A stretch of DNA of 64,000 nucleotides from NCBI RefSeq assembly GCF_001887775.1, contig NZ_CP015519.1, positions 2,728,001 to 2,792,000 of the forward strand, read 5' to 3'. This DNA is from Syntrophotalea acetylenivorans (GTDB lineage Bacteria > Desulfobacterota > Desulfuromonadia > Desulfuromonadales > Syntrophotaleaceae). Of this stretch, positions 32,906-43,011 are shown piece after piece. The number at the start of each line of letters is the position of its first letter. The first letter of the stretch is position 1. A program made the translations under genes and the position numbers. The notes beneath the pieces are model-generated. The model had not been told where the DNA came from and ran no database searches. It was given only the letters and a program-made list of their open reading frames with translations.

Positions 32906-35884
32906 TTATTTGTCAGGGGTATCCGTAGGAGGATCGATTATCTCCGCCCAGAAGGTGCTGCCGCCGCCTGGAGTTTCTTCTACCCAGGCTCGCCCGTCGA
33001 AAGTTCTAGCAATCTTCTGTACCGTGGCCAAGCCAATCCCTGTGCCTTTTTCATTCTTTCTTGTTGTTCCTCGATAGAAGACCTCAAAGATCCGACTACG
33101 CTCCTCTTCCGGAATTCCCGGGCCGTAATCGCGAACGTAGAGACGCACTTTTTTGCCCATTCTCTCGCCTCCCACCTCGATAATGTCTCCCGGTTTAGAT
33201 CCGTATCGCATCGCATTGCCTATGAGGTTGTGAAAAATTTGAGCCAAAAGCGTCCTCGGCACCCGCAGCGCCGGGAGTTCATCAACCGTCACGGACACTC
33301 CTGTTTCGGTGGTTAACTCGCCGAGGCCGCACACCACATCACTGACGACCTCTTCCGTGTTGACAGGTTTGGCGGGCCGCTCGATTTGCCCCGCCCTGGC
33401 TAAGGCGAGAAGATCTTCCATCAACTCCACCATTTTAGTCCCTGACTCATAGATTAAGGCCAAACCTTTGAGTTCCTGCTCTTCCAGTCGATCTTGTAAG
33501 CTTTTTTGTAAAAGTTCAGCGAAACCTAGAATGACGGTCAAGGGAGTGCGCAGGTCATGACTTACGGTATAGGCGAAGGCTTCCAGCTCCCCGTTGGCCT
33601 CCCTCAATTTTTCCTCGCTTTGCCGCAAGCTACTCTCGGCCTTCTTTCGGTCCGTGATGTCGTGTACGATGGAAAAAAGCAGTTTTTTGCCACGTATGGT
33701 ATGTGGACTGCTGAACACTTCCACATCGCGGATTGTTCCATTGGCAAGGCGGTGGCAAAAATGAAAACAGCGCTGCTGTCCCGAGTTGATGCTTTCCATT
33801 GCCTGAAAAACCTGGTCCGGGGGCAGAGCGTTGATATCGGAAATCTTCATTCGTGACAGTTCCTTCTTGCTATAACCATAGAAGGAACATGCAGCCGAAT
33901 TAGCAGCCACGATGGCGCCGCTCTCCGGGTCTATTAAAAGCATAACCGCACAATTGTTCTCAAAGAATGCTCGATATTGTTGATCTCGCTCTTCTGTCAA
34001 TTTGCGTTCGGTGATGTCCTCGTAGGTGCCTAGAATACCGACCACCTGGCCTTTGCCGTTGCGCAAAGGAATCTTGTTGGTGTCTATCCATACTTGCTTG
34101 CCATTTGCCTGCAGCTGTGATTCGGCAATATGAAGCTCGGGGGTCTCGGATTCAATAACCCGGTGGTCGCACTCCCGGTAGAAATCGGCTTCTTCTTTTG
34201 TCCAGGGCAAGTCATAGTCGGTTTTGCCGACCAGTTCCTGGGGGGTCTCAACCCCCGCGGCTCGGGCGAAGTTGCGATTGCAGCCGAGGTAGACGGAATC
34301 ACAGTCTTTCCAGAAGACGTACTGGGGAATGTAGTCGAGGACCAGCTGCAGCATTTGCTGCGATTCCCGTAACAGGCCCTCGGCCTCCTCGCGCAGCATG
34401 ATGTCCTGCTGCAGGCGTTGGTTTGTCTGATTAAGCTCGGTTGTTCGTTCGGCTACCAGCTCTTCGAGATGATCTTTGTATCTTTTCAGCTTCGTTTCGC
34501 TGAGCTTACGCTCGATGATTTCATGATTCAGTTCATCGCGCGAAGCCGTCACCTCTTTGAGATTGACCACCATCTGGTTGAAGGAGCGGGAGAGCTGGCC
34601 GATTTCATCCTGGCCAGCGACATTGAGCTGCTGGTTAAGTTGGCCCTGGCCAATACGATCAAAAACCGCCACCGCCTCATCCAACGGCCGGACAATGCCG
34701 CGGGTGACATAATAACCGATCAGCAGCGACAGGACGATAACGACCGCCGCTACCCAGGCAATCCATTCGATCATATGGGCCAAAGGACTGGCCATGCGCT
34801 GCCGGATGTCGGCATAGTCATCGTTATAAGCGGTGACCATAATGACCCAGTCCCAAGGCTCGAAGTAGGCAATAGTTGCGCTTTTACGCCGAGGCTGGGT
34901 TTCGCCGGGGTTTTGCCAGGGGTATTTATAATACAGGGTGGGGATCGCCTTGCCGGGCTGATCGCTGCCAAGGTTGGGAGCTTTGTCGATAATCGACCGA
35001 AAAGACTTGAGACTCAGGTCGTCTCCTTTGAAAACATCTTCCCCGTCCCGCTGTCCGCCCTTGGAAATGAGGTACTTTCCGCGCTGCTCGCCCTTTGCCC
35101 CAATGGCTGCCACATAGCCGCTTTTGCCGATGACGATATCCTGAATAACGCGCCTGAGGCTGGCAACGCTGTCATGCTTTTTACCTACATACAAGGCACC
35201 GATAACCCTGCTTTCGCTGGCATCCCAGAGAGGTTGATAGCCGGTTTGATACCAGTTGTTGACGACATAGGCGCGCCCGGAAAACACCTCCCCCCGCAAC
35301 AGCGTTTCGATTACCGGATTGGACGAACCGTCAGGATTGTAGCGGGGAATATATGTGCCTATGGCGCGACTGCCGTCCAGGTTGGGAACCGTGGTGGCGA
35401 CACGCAGCATGTCCCCCGTTTCGTTAATGCGCTGAAACACGGTACAGGTTACCCCTTGAAGCTCAGACACCTCGTCAACAAGGGGAGTCGGCATAGCAAA
35501 GTCTGTATTGTATCCAAGCCAATGGCCGTTGTAACGTACCTTCGGCAATGCCACCTGATGGCTTTCCCCGGAAAATTGATTGACCGCCTGCCATGTGAAT
35601 GAAACAGTGTCATCGAAGGCTAAATGTCCCCGGCGGACAGCGAGTTCCATGGCCACCTTTAGTCCCTGGGTGATCATCTGGTCCAGAGATTCTTCAATGG
35701 CCCGGCACATGAAATAAACATCCTGGGCCACCCTTTTGGTTTCGCTGCGCACGAATTGCTCGACTTCCGTGCCGACATTCCGCGCTAGAATCTTTTTTTG
35801 ATATAATGCGACACCGAAAATGGAGATAGCAGTCAAAAGGACCAACAGCATCGCCATTCCGGTTATTTTTGTCCTGATCTTCAT
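32906..35884 (-). CDS. sensor histidine kinase, Cache-HAMP-PAS-PAS-HisKA-HATPase
   Basis: 992-aa membrane kinase. TM1 at about 8-28. A large periplasmic Cache-type sensor spans about 30-365 and includes [29 protein letters not shown] and [11 protein letters not shown], a Cache3/Cache2 arrangement. TM2 at about 372-392, then HAMP ([16 protein letters not shown]) and coiled coil. PAS1 holds [19 protein letters not shown], and PAS2 holds [16 protein letters not shown]. The H-box is [19 protein letters not shown], the N-box is [10 protein letters not shown], and the G boxes are DYGPGIP and GTGIGLATV. No response regulator is adjacent. Signal unknown; a small molecule in the periplasm is likely. 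Confidence 0.95.
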   Translation of the reverse strand: MKIRTKITGMAMLLVLLTAISIFGVALYQKKILARNVGTEVEQFVRSETKRVAQDVYFMCRAIEESLDQMITQGLKVAMELAVRRGHLAFDDTVSFTWQAVNQFSGESHQVALPKVRYNGHWLGYNTDFAMPTPLVDEVSELQGVTCTVFQRINETGDMLRVATTVPNLDGSRAIGTYIPRYNPDGSSNPVIETLLRGEVFSGRAYVVNNWYQTGYQPLWDASESRVIGALYVGKKHDSVASLRRVIQDIVIGKSGYVAAIGAKGEQRGKYLISKGGQRDGEDVFKGDDLSLKSFRSIIDKAPNLGSDQPGKAIPTLYYKYPWQNPGETQPRRKSATIAYFEPWDWVIMVTAYNDDYADIRQRMASPLAHMIEWIAWVAAVVIVLSLLIGYYVTRGIVRPLDEAVAVFDRIGQGQLNQQLNVAGQDEIGQLSRSFNQMVVNLKEVTASRDELNHEIIERKLSETKLKRYKDHLEELVAERTTELNQTNQRLQQDIMLREEAEGLLRESQQMLQLVLDYIPQYVFWKDCDSVYLGCNRNFARAAGVETPQELVGKTDYDLPWTKEEADFYRECDHRVIESETPELHIAESQLQANGKQVWIDTNKIPLRNGKGQVVGILGTYEDITERKLTEERDQQYRAFFENNCAVMLLIDPESGAIVAANSAACSFYGYSKKELSRMKISDINALPPDQVFQAMESINSGQQRCFHFCHRLANGTIRDVEVFSSPHTIRGKKLLFSIVHDITDRKKAESSLRQSEEKLREANGELEAFAYTVSHDLRTPLTVILGFAELLQKSLQDRLEEQELKGLALIYESGTKMVELMEDLLALARAGQIERPAKPVNTEEVVSDVVCGLGELTTETGVSVTVDELPALRVPRTLLAQIFHNLIGNAMRYGSKPGDIIEVGGERMGKKVRLYVRDYGPGIPEEERSRIFEVFYRGTTRKNEKGTGIGLATVQKIARTFDGRAWVEETPGGGSTFWAEIIDPPTDTPDK

Positions 35885-36280
35885 ACGGCATCCTTGTGGT
35901 GAATTACCGATTAAGTTGATGCTCGACTTCCGTAAGTCCCTATTTCACCAAGCAAAGTTAAAGCGTATCAATGGGCCCTTACGCTTTGTCCGAGGAAAAA
36001 GCGCAATATAGCGTGCCCGGTTCCTTGGACGCAAGTCTGGCTTATGCCGGCAGATGATTTTTAGCAGTTTGAGTTTGGCTTCTGTGGTGTATAACCGAGG
36101 TTTATTCCAGCGGTAAGATTCGTTTGGTCAAGTCAACACCCACAACAATAGCTGTGAGTTAGTAAAGCTCTCAATTAAAAAGATAGAAAATTAAGGTTTC
36201 GAATTTTTATATAAACAAGCCCCGCCTTGGCAAGGCGAGGCTTGTTTGTGTTTTGGCCTGGTTTTCGCCAGACAGGCTTG
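35885..36280. other. 396-bp intergenic region containing a terminator
   Basis: Between the histidine kinase start and a small minus-strand gene. It contains the hairpin ACAAGCC(C)CGCCTTG / GCAAGGCG(A)GGCTTGT at 36215-36246, flanked by T runs, which can terminate the minus-strand gene. No gene or known RNA motif is seen in the rest. Confidence 0.5.
36215..36246. terminator. terminator hairpin downstream of the 77-aa gene
   Basis: Near-perfect 15-bp inverted repeat with essentially no loop. It is followed on the minus strand by TTTATATAAAAATTC and lies 35 bp after the minus-strand stop codon at 36281. Confidence 0.75.
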
Positions 36281-36514
36281 TCAGGCAGGAGGCATCTCCT
36301 GCCAGGCATGCAGGTGACCTATCGGCATTTCCCGTCCTTCGATACGGTCGAGAACATGAACCGCCGCCTTGAATTTGCGGAATAACATGTCGATATCGTC
36401 GTGATAGCCGGGGTAATGATAGGGGCCGGACATGCGTCTTTCAATGGTGCGGGAAATTTCCTCCAGATGCTCCAATGCCGCCAGGCGTTCCTGGCTAATC
36501 ATGGTAGTCGTCAT
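36281..36514 (-). CDS. small protein, unknown function
   Basis: 77 aa from ATG 36514, with AAAGGAGCG as RBS. A helical N-terminus SQERLAALEHLEEISRTIER is followed by a Tyr/His-rich patch, SGPYHYPGYHDDIDMLFRKF, and a C-terminus GHLHAWQEMPPA. Cytosolic, no Cys. I do not recognise the family. It is transcribed alone, divergent from the MoaD-like gene. Confidence 0.7.
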   Translation of the reverse strand: MTTTMISQERLAALEHLEEISRTIERRMSGPYHYPGYHDDIDMLFRKFKAAVHVLDRIEGREMPIGHLHAWQEMPPA

Positions 36515-36753
36515 GGCCGTCGCTCCTTTCGGTTGATGTCTTCCTCTATTATAGGGACGAGGCTGCCATCGGCACAAGGCCCGGCCTCAGCAAGTTGGAA
36601 TAGTTGGTAGAAAAGAGGGCCGTTGAAATCCTGCAATAGGCAGGTTAAGGTCTTGAATTATCGCATAAATACTTCTTCGTGGACTTGCTAGGATGTTCCA
36701 GGAAGTGCTACAGTCATATTGTAAACACAATAAGTAGAAAGGGGGATCAAGGC

Positions 36754-36978
36754 ATGCGAGTCAACGTTAGATGTTTCGGAACTCTAGAGAAGTTTCAAAA
36801 AGGGACCAAGCCTTGGGAAATGCCGCTCGGTGCAACAGTCAATGAGATCACTCAGATTATGGGAGTCAAGCCCGACGAAGTGAAGATCGCTTTCGTCAAC
36901 CACAGAGAAGTGCCGTTGAACACCCTGCTTCACGAAGGGGATGAAGTGGGCCTTTCGCCCAAGACCGGCGGTATGTAG
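36754..36978 (+). CDS. MoaD/ThiS-family ubiquitin-like sulfur carrier
   Basis: 74 aa beta-grasp protein. RBS AAAGGGGGAT, ATG 36754. The fold is indicated by MRVNVRCFGTLEKF, LGATVNEITQIMGV, the KIAFVNHREV strand and LHEGDEVGLSPKTGGM. The C-terminus reads GGM rather than the bare GG needed for adenylation and thiocarboxylation, so one residue would have to be trimmed or the protein acts differently. No E1-like or MoaE/ThiG partner is adjacent. Confidence 0.85.
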   Translation: MRVNVRCFGTLEKFQKGTKPWEMPLGATVNEITQIMGVKPDEVKIAFVNHREVPLNTLLHEGDEVGLSPKTGGM

Positions 36979-37038
36979 AGGTTGTTTCTATGCAGGCATT
37001 TTCTGGAAATAGAAATTGCCGGTAGTTGATGGTTTAAT

Positions 37039-37072
37039 CAAGAAGGGCATCCTGGAATGGATGCCCTTCTTG
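37039..37072. terminator. bidirectional terminator between the MoaD-like gene and arsJ
   Basis: Stem CAAGAAGGGCATCC / GGATGCCCTTCTTG between convergent genes. Confidence 0.88.
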
Positions 37073-37093
37073 TATTTGAATGGCAGAAAAAAG

Positions 37094-38317
37094 TTATCCG
37101 GTTTGGGATGATCTCAATCTTCGCGGCAGTGCCAGGGATAATAGACCGGCGGTAAAAACCAGGGCTACGGAAGCCCACAGGCAACCGGGCAGACCACCGA
37201 TTTGGTAGAGTAATCCGGAAAGCAAGGTGCCGAGCAGGCGCCCGGCGGCGTTGGCCATGTAGTAGAAACCGACATTGAGGGCAACCTGGTCCCTTTCGGT
37301 GTAGGCCAGAATGAGATAGCTGTGGACCGAAGAATTGACGGCGAATACCAGACCGAAAAGGGCCAGTCCGGCCACCACCGTCAACCAGGGGGAAAGGTCA
37401 GCCTGCACTCCCAAGGATATCAGGGCGGTAAGCGCCGCCAGGGAAAAGGCCCCCGCTGCTGCCGTGCCTCCCTGTGGTGTGCCGCCAGCCAGACCGCGTC
37501 GCAGCAGGTGAGGGGCAAAGGCCTGCACGCCACCGTAGCCGATCACCCACAGGGCAAGAAAACCGCCGACCTGGGTATGGCTCCAGCCGAGGTTAGCGGC
37601 GAAAAAGAGTGGTAACCCAACTACAAACCAGACGTCCCGCGAGCCGAAGAGAAACAGACGGGCCGCAGAAAGCAGATTGATGTTGCGGCTTTTCGCAAAG
37701 ATGTGGAAAAATTTCACTTTTGTCTTGGCACGGCCTATGTCTTTTGGCAGGGCAAGGATCGCTGCCAACAGCACCAGCGCCAGAGCGGCGGCCATGGCCA
37801 GCAACGAAGCGCGAAAGCCGAGCCAGCTCAGCAACACCCCGCCGAGAAAGAAGCCGGCTCCCTTAAGGGCGTTTTTTGAACCAGTCAAAATAGCAACCCA
37901 CTTGAACAGGGTGCTTTCTTCGCCTTCCGGCAGCAGAACCTTGATGGCGCTTTTGGAGCTCATTTTAGTCAGGTCTTTGGCGACGCCTGACAGGGCCTGG
38001 GCAGTCATCACATAGGCCACCGAAAGGGCTGCCGGCCAGTCAGGCTGCAGCCCGGCAAGGGCCGAGAGAGCCACGACCTGCAAGGCCAGACCGGAAAAAA
38101 GGGTGACCTTCAGCCCAAAATGGATGCCGATCCAGCCGCCTACCAGGTTGGTGACCACCCCGCAGAGCTCGTAGAGCAGAAACAGCAGGGCGATTTGCAT
38201 GGCGCTGTAACCCAGAGCATGGAAGTGCAGCAGCACCAACATGCGCAAAGCGCCATCAGTAAGGGTGAACCCCCAATAGGCACCCGTTACCAAACTATAG
38301 TTGCGGAGGGCCGTCAT
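37094..38317 (-). CDS. arsJ: ArsJ, MFS exporter of 1-arseno-3-phosphoglycerate
   Basis: 407-aa, about 12-TM major facilitator protein. The N-terminus [20 protein letters not shown] is the ArsJ signature, followed by [18 protein letters not shown] and [16 protein letters not shown]. In characterised systems (Pseudomonas), a dedicated GAPDH makes 1-arseno-3-phosphoglycerate and ArsJ exports it, giving arsenate resistance. That GAPDH is directly upstream here, overlapping by four bases (ATGA). Its promoter at 39400 carries the ArsR-type operator. Confidence 0.93.
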   Translation of the reverse strand: MTALRNYSLVTGAYWGFTLTDGALRMLVLLHFHALGYSAMQIALLFLLYELCGVVTNLVGGWIGIHFGLKVTLFSGLALQVVALSALAGLQPDWPAALSVAYVMTAQALSGVAKDLTKMSSKSAIKVLLPEGEESTLFKWVAILTGSKNALKGAGFFLGGVLLSWLGFRASLLAMAAALALVLLAAILALPKDIGRAKTKVKFFHIFAKSRNINLLSAARLFLFGSRDVWFVVGLPLFFAANLGWSHTQVGGFLALWVIGYGGVQAFAPHLLRRGLAGGTPQGGTAAAGAFSLAALTALISLGVQADLSPWLTVVAGLALFGLVFAVNSSVHSYLILAYTERDQVALNVGFYYMANAAGRLLGTLLSGLLYQIGGLPGCLWASVALVFTAGLLSLALPRRLRSSQTG

Positions 38318-39324
38318 TTTAATGTGTTGGCCACCTTGCGGCACAGCTCCATCATGCGGTGGGCGTAGCCCATTTCATTATCGTACCAGATGTAGAGTTT
38401 GAGTTGCGTGTCGTTGACCACCATGGTGCTCAGAGCGTCGACGATGGCCGAACGGGGGTCGCTTTTAAAGTCGATGGAGACCAGGGGGCGATACTCGATG
38501 CCGAGAATCCCTTTCAGGTAAGAGTCCGCCGCGTCTTGAAACAGATCATTGACCTCTTCGGCGGTGACCGGTCGCTGCATTTCGAAGACGGCGTCGGTGA
38601 TCGATCCGGTGAGCAGCGGGACGCGCACTGCATGACCATTCAGTTTGCCTTTTAGTTCAGGATAAATATAGGTTATGGCGGTGGCCGATCCGGTGCTGGT
38701 AGGGATCAGGGACATGCTCGCAGCCCGCGCTCGGCGAAGATCTTTGTGGGGGGCGTCAACCACGATCTGGGTGTTGGTCATGTCATGAATGGTGGTAATG
38801 ACGCCGTGACTTATACCGACCTGCTCATGCAGCACCTTGACCACCGGTGCCAGACAGTTGGTGGTGCAAGAGGCGGCGGTGAGCAGATGGTGTTGTTGCG
38901 GGTCGTAAAGATGGTCGTTGACGCCCATGACGATATTCAACGCTCCTTCTTTGACCGGCGCTGCAACGATGACTTTCTGTGCGCCTTTGTCGAAGTAGGG
39001 CTGCAGCAGTTGCGGGGTGCGGAACTGACCCGACGATTCGATAACCACATCGACTCCGTAGTCGGCCCAGGGGACCTCGCCGGGGGTCGACTTTTCGCTG
39101 AAGCTGATGGGCTGACCGTCGATGCACAGCCCATTGTCGGTGACATCTATCTCATGCGGCCAGCGGCCATGTACCGAATCGAATTCCAGCAGGTGAGCGG
39201 CTGCTTCGGCGCCACCGGCAATTTCGTTGATATGGACGATTTCCAACTCGGGCCAGTCCCAGGCCGCGCGCAGGGCCAGCCGACCCATGCGGCCAAAGCC
39301 GTTAATGCCGATGCGAATGCTCAT
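38314..39324 (-). CDS. ArsJ-associated glyceraldehyde-3-phosphate dehydrogenase
   Basis: 336-aa GAPDH. NAD-binding start [20 protein letters not shown], catalytic Cys in [14 protein letters not shown] with His in HDMTNTQ, and C-terminal [15 protein letters not shown]. The CysTTNCLAP motif and overlap with arsJ identify it as the arsenate-linked GAPDH that forms 1-arseno-3-phosphoglycerate rather than the main glycolytic enzyme. RBS AGGAGAA. The ArsR-like operator upstream supports arsenic-inducible expression. Confidence 0.94.
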   Translation of the reverse strand: MSIRIGINGFGRMGRLALRAAWDWPELEIVHINEIAGGAEAAAHLLEFDSVHGRWPHEIDVTDNGLCIDGQPISFSEKSTPGEVPWADYGVDVVIESSGQFRTPQLLQPYFDKGAQKVIVAAPVKEGALNIVMGVNDHLYDPQQHHLLTAASCTTNCLAPVVKVLHEQVGISHGVITTIHDMTNTQIVVDAPHKDLRRARAASMSLIPTSTGSATAITYIYPELKGKLNGHAVRVPLLTGSITDAVFEMQRPVTAEEVNDLFQDAADSYLKGILGIEYRPLVSIDFKSDPRSAIVDALSTMVVNDTQLKLYIWYDNEMGYAHRMMELCRKVANTLK

Positions 39325-39399
39325 GATGAAGTTCTCCTGAACTGTAAGATTGTCTGGATGAGCCCCTTGCGGAGGTGCAGGTCCGATGATGAGAAATTG

Positions 39400-39428
39400 A
39401 ATTTATCCGCGTAAGCGGATATTGTCAA
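39400..39428 (-). promoter_or_regulatory. gapdh-arsJ promoter with ArsR-type operator in the spacer
   Basis: On the minus strand, TTGACA (39428-39423), a 17-bp spacer and TAAATT (39405-39400). The operator TATCCGC-GTAA-GCGGATA occupies 39404-39421, i.e. the ATCCG-N6-CGGAT pattern found twice around arsR at 14 kb. Repressor bound here would block RNA polymerase directly. Confidence 0.82.
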
Positions 39429-39583
39429 ACTGGAATCATTGCGGAAGTCCTCTGCATGAAGAGAGCTGTTGCTCTTTATTAAAAAGCTTGCTTTTTGCCA
39501 GTTACCCGTGATAGAAGGGCCTTACTTAAAGAAGGTTGTGTAGTTTTTCGTTGCCGAACAGATTGATCGTCAGTCAGTTTTTG

Positions 39584-39620
39584 GAGCCGCGCAGACCTTA
39601 AGGAATGAGCGGCTCTTTTT
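39584..39620 (+). terminator. hairpin plus T run in the cold-shock leader (attenuator-like)
   Basis: GAGCCGC (39584-39590) pairs with GCGGCTC (39609-39615) and is followed by TTTTT, about 70 bp before the csp start codon. It could terminate or pause transcription in the long leader. Confidence 0.6.
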
Positions 39621-39654
39621 GGTGCAAGCGGAAATAACGCACAACAATCAACAT

Positions 39655-39670
39655 GTTCCCAGTTGGGAAC
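39655..39670. promoter_or_regulatory. short palindrome before the csp start
   Basis: GTTCCCA-GT-TGGGAAC, a 7-bp arm dyad ending 20 bp before ATG 39691. It may be an operator or an mRNA hairpin near the ribosome site. Confidence 0.45.
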
Positions 39671-39690
39671 CAAAAGAAAGAAGAACAAAA

Positions 39691-39891
39691 ATGGTACAAG
39701 GAACTGTAAAGTGGTTTAATGACGCCAAGGGATTCGGTTTTATCGAGCAGGACAACGGCCCCGACGTTTTCGTTCACTTCTCCGCTATCGAAGGCGATGG
39801 ATTCAAATCCCTTGCTGAAGGTGACCGGGTTGAATTTGAAGTGACTGAAGGCCAGAAAGGTCCCCAGTCCGCCAACGTCCGTAAGATCTAA
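39691..39891 (+). CDS. cold-shock-domain protein
   Basis: 66-aa CspA-type nucleic-acid chaperone: [20 protein letters not shown] (RNP1), then DVFVHFSAI (RNP2) and [23 protein letters not shown] 39691 gives the usual length and AGAAAGAAG is the RBS; the open frame upstream belongs to the leader. The preceding 300 bp are gene-free and carry hairpins at 39584 and 39655, as expected for temperature- or growth-controlled csp leaders. Confidence 0.95.
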   Translation: MVQGTVKWFNDAKGFGFIEQDNGPDVFVHFSAIEGDGFKSLAEGDRVEFEVTEGQKGPQSANVRKI

Positions 39892-40002
39892 TAGCGGCCG
39901 AATCCGGCTTTTTATTTAGATCTAAACCCCGCCTGTTCTTTAGGGATCAGGCAGGGCACAGTTAGTGAGTTTACCGTATCGTCGGCAAGCTTCAGTACTG
40001 GC

Positions 40003-40034
40003 AAGCCCCGCTTCTAAGGAAGCGGGGCTTTTGT
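40003..40034 (+). terminator. terminator after the cold-shock gene
   Basis: Stem AAGCCCCGCTTC / GAAGCGGGGCTT with a short loop, followed by TTTG and TTTTTT. Confidence 0.85.
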
Positions 40035-40099
40035 TTTTTGAACATATGCACGCTGATTGAAAAATGATCAGCAAGTTTGCAGGGTTTAGCTGTTCGCTC

Positions 40100-41245
40100 T
40101 TAAGGTTGGCCAACCTGATCAATTAGTGCGGCTAGCAGGGTTTCGATGTCTCGTTCGGTGTTGAACCAACCGGGGCTGATGCGCACCGTGCCCTGGGGAA
40201 AGGTTCCGAGACTGCGATGGGCCTCGGGGGCGCAGTGCAGGCCGGCGCGGGTGCAGATATCGTAGTCGCGATCAAGGGCGAAAGCAATAGCGGCAGGATC
40301 CTGGCCGGTGATCGTGAAGGACAGGGCAGCTCCCTGGCGGTCCATAGTGGCGGCGCCGTGGACGCATAGGCCGGTAATGGACGACAGTTCCCGGCGCAGG
40401 ATTTTGACCAGGGCCAGTTCGTGCCTGCGAATGGTGTCAAGGCCGGTTTCCAACAGGAACTCAATGCCGGCTTTCAGGCCGGCCAGGCCCGGGGTGTTGG
40501 CGGTGCCGCTTTCGAGGCCTTCTGGAAGTTGTTCCGGTGGCAGGGGCAAAGTGGAGTCGCCTCCGGTGCCGCCGACCATCAGCGGCCGCAGCTGCAGGCC
40601 ATCTCGTACATAGAGTAGTCCGGTGCCGGGGGGACCGAACAGTCCCTTGTGGCCGGGCACGGCGAGCAGGTCGATGGCCATCGCCTCGACGTCGAGATCG
40701 AACAGGCCGGCGCTCTGTGCCCCATCGACCAGCAGCAGAATGCCCTGTTGCCGGCACCAGGGCCCTATTTCTTCGACGGCCTGGCGGGTGCCGCTGACGT
40801 TGGAACAGTGACCGATCACCAGCAGCCTTGTTTCACGCGTACAGGCATTCTTAAGCTTTGCCGGTTCGACGAAGCCGTCAGCATTGGCGGAAGCCTTGAT
40901 CACCTCAACGCCATTGCGGCGCAGTTGCTCGAGGGGACGCAACACGGCATTGTGTTCCATGGTGGTGGTTACCACCCGGTCGCCGGGGTTAAGTAGGCCC
41001 AAAAGAGCCAGATTGAGAGATTCGGTAGCGGAGGCGGTAAACACGATGCGCGAAGAATCGCTTATCCCGAACAGCTTGGCAGCCGCCAGACGAGTTTCAA
41101 ACAACAGCCTGCTCGCATCAATGGCGGCCCGATAGCTTCCCCGCCCCGGGCTGGCGCCAAGTTCCCGCAGAGTCTGGTCTGCGGCCAGGTAGACCGCCTC
41201 GGGCTTTGGATGAGAGGTGGCAGCGTTGTCGAGGTAGATGGTCAT
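40100..41245 (-). CDS. cysteine desulfurase / selenocysteine lyase family protein
   Basis: 381-aa PLP enzyme that takes sulfur (or selenium) from cysteine (or selenocysteine). The N-terminus is IYLDNAATSHPKPEAVYLAA. The PLP Lys200 is in AVPGHKGLFGPPG, and the catalytic Cys338 is in RAGLHCAPEAHR. The sequence is of the CsdA/SufS-like rather than IscS-like branch. It lies 11 bp after a DUF3343 gene and shares a unit with nadA. Supplying sulfur to a carrier, or to the Fe-S enzyme NadA, is suggested by context. Confidence 0.92.
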   Translation of the reverse strand: MTIYLDNAATSHPKPEAVYLAADQTLRELGASPGRGSYRAAIDASRLLFETRLAAAKLFGISDSSRIVFTASATESLNLALLGLLNPGDRVVTTTMEHNAVLRPLEQLRRNGVEVIKASANADGFVEPAKLKNACTRETRLLVIGHCSNVSGTRQAVEEIGPWCRQQGILLLVDGAQSAGLFDLDVEAMAIDLLAVPGHKGLFGPPGTGLLYVRDGLQLRPLMVGGTGGDSTLPLPPEQLPEGLESGTANTPGLAGLKAGIEFLLETGLDTIRRHELALVKILRRELSSITGLCVHGAATMDRQGAALSFTITGQDPAAIAFALDRDYDICTRAGLHCAPEAHRSLGTFPQGTVRISPGWFNTERDIETLLAALIDQVGQP

Positions 41246-41256
41246 AGCGGCAGTAT

Positions 41257-41508
41257 TTAGAGTTTGCGGAAACCAGCTCCATCGCGGACGAAAAGTTCAG
41301 CGGGCGTCAAATCTGCATCGGATAAAATACTTCCGATTTCAAGGGCCAGTTCCGGCGCAAAGCGAATGGCCAGGCCGCAAGCCGAGCTTAATTCACTGGG
41401 GGCGGGAATAAGAAGAAAATCGACAGATTGCTCCTTAAGTATTTTTTCCGCCGCCAAAACCTTATGTATGGAGTGAAAAAGGGCAACGTAGTCCTGTTCC
41501 CGAATCAT
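41257..41508 (-). CDS. DUF3343 putative Se/S carrier protein
   Basis: 83 aa. DUF3343 (Se_S_carrier) pattern: AEKILKEQSVDFLLIPAPSE followed by LSSACGLAIRF with the conserved Cys that is thought to hold persulfide or selenide. It sits directly before the cysteine desulfurase, its expected donor. Start ATG 41508 lies eight bases after the nadA stop. Function inferred from family and neighbours. Confidence 0.88.
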   Translation of the reverse strand: MIREQDYVALFHSIHKVLAAEKILKEQSVDFLLIPAPSELSSACGLAIRFAPELALEIGSILSDADLTPAELFVRDGAGFRKL

Positions 41509-41516
41509 TGTTTCCT

Positions 41517-42434
41517 TCAGTCTCTGGGTACGTCCAGCATACGGTCGAGCGAGGTCTTGGCCCGCGTGCGAATCTCTTCCGGTACGGTGATCACCGGCGT
41601 AAGGGTTTTGAGGCTGGCGTGCAGGTCCTCAAGCGAGATCAATTTCATATTGGGACAGATCAGTGCCTCGCTGGCCAGAATGAATTCCTTATCCGGGTTT
41701 TCCTTGCGCATGCGGTAGAGGATACCCATTTCTGTGCCGATGATGAACTTTTTCGAGGGGAAAGTGTTTACATACTCGTACATGCCGCTGGTTGAACAGA
41801 TATGGTCGGCCAGTTCCAGTACCTCGGGGCTGCACTCGGGATGAGCGATAAAGGGTGCATCGGGGTGTTCGGCCTTGGCCTTCTTGACATCTTCTACCAG
41901 CAGATTTTCGTGGCTGGGGCAGAACCCCTGCCAGAGATGGAAAGTTTTTTCCGGAACGAAAGAGGCCACATAGCGTCCCAGGTTACGGTCGGGAGCGAAG
42001 ATGATTTCCTTGGCGTCCAAGGACTTGACCACCTTGACCGCGTTGGCGCTGGTGCAGCAGATGTCTGTTTCGGCCTTGGTCGCCGCGGTACTGTTGACGT
42101 AGCTCACTACGGTGGCGTCGGGAAAGCGCTGCTTCATCTTCCTCAGCCCTTCGGCGGTGATCATGTCCGCCATGGGGCAGCCGGCGTCGGCACGGGGCAG
42201 CAATACGGTTTTGTCGGGGGCAAGGATGGCAGCGCTTTCGGCCATAAAATGGACGCCGCAGAAGACTATGACATCTTTGTCGGTGCGGGCGGCTTCCATG
42301 GACAACCCCAGGGAGTCGCCGGTAATGTCGGCGATTTCCTGGATTTCATCCCGTTGGTAGTTGTGGGCCAGGATCAGAGCGTTGCGTTCGGCCGCCAGTT
42401 GACGGATTTCTTGTTTGAGGGTTTCCTGATTCAT
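41517..42434 (-). CDS. nadA: quinolinate synthase A
   Basis: Condenses iminoaspartate with dihydroxyacetone phosphate to quinolinate for NAD synthesis using a [4Fe-4S] cluster. 305 aa from ATG 42434; a TTG nine bases earlier lies closer to AGGGGAT and is the alternative start. Three cluster cysteines are in [18 protein letters not shown] and ICPNMKLI; other motifs are [12 protein letters not shown] and AHPECSPEV. nadB and nadC are not in the window. The downstream desulfurase and DUF3343 genes may help cluster assembly. Confidence 0.96.
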   Translation of the reverse strand: MNQETLKQEIRQLAAERNALILAHNYQRDEIQEIADITGDSLGLSMEAARTDKDVIVFCGVHFMAESAAILAPDKTVLLPRADAGCPMADMITAEGLRKMKQRFPDATVVSYVNSTAATKAETDICCTSANAVKVVKSLDAKEIIFAPDRNLGRYVASFVPEKTFHLWQGFCPSHENLLVEDVKKAKAEHPDAPFIAHPECSPEVLELADHICSTSGMYEYVNTFPSKKFIIGTEMGILYRMRKENPDKEFILASEALICPNMKLISLEDLHASLKTLTPVITVPEEIRTRAKTSLDRMLDVPRD

Positions 42435-42690
42435 CGCGTACAATATCCCCTGTTGCGGTTAGGTTGTTTGGGTTTCCAGTTTTTATTATAAAAGCCGCTT
42501 GACGTTATGAGTGCACTATTGATTTTTCTATTTCCGACAAAATTTGTCAAGTATGAAATGGTGAACGGGCTTCCTGCCGCCCCTTGTCGTATGATGATTG
42601 TCTGTTGCGGCAAAGGTCTGTATACTTCGGACGGAGCCTTGGAATGGGCTATTTAGTGCAGTTACAGTTAGCAACGAAGGGAATGCAGGG

Positions 42691-43011
42691 ATGAATATAT
42701 CGGATCGTTACCGAGAATTGACCGATGATGTGCAATTACTGTTGGATTCTCCAGTGGATGCTTCCGGCGATGAGGTGCTGAAAGCCCAGCGAATCATCGA
42801 ACAGGCCGCCCAGGAGATGGAGGAGCTGGAAGAGTTGGTCGGCGAGATTCCGCAGATGAAGTTGGAGTCCAAACTGACCCCGGTGTTGTTGAAAAGCCAC
42901 AGCCAACTTGACCGGGCTCGGCTGTTGCTGGTAGAGCAGGGAGCCGAGGACCGCGCGGCGGCTGTTTGGGAGCTGGAGCAGAAGATTTATCGTTTGCTCA
43001 ATGCCCTCTAG
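42691..43011 (+). CDS. small helical protein, unknown function
   Basis: 106 aa, acidic and predicted almost entirely helical with coiled-coil character (IIEQAAQEMEELEELVGEIP). No Cys and no membrane segment. ATG 42691 has a nearby purine-rich AAGGGAATGCAGGG. The open frame extends upstream to 42598 but without RBS. I do not recognise a family. It stands alone, 116 bp before the MerR-like mini-regulator. Confidence 0.7.
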   Translation: MNISDRYRELTDDVQLLLDSPVDASGDEVLKAQRIIEQAAQEMEELEELVGEIPQMKLESKLTPVLLKSHSQLDRARLLLVEQGAEDRAAAVWELEQKIYRLLNAL

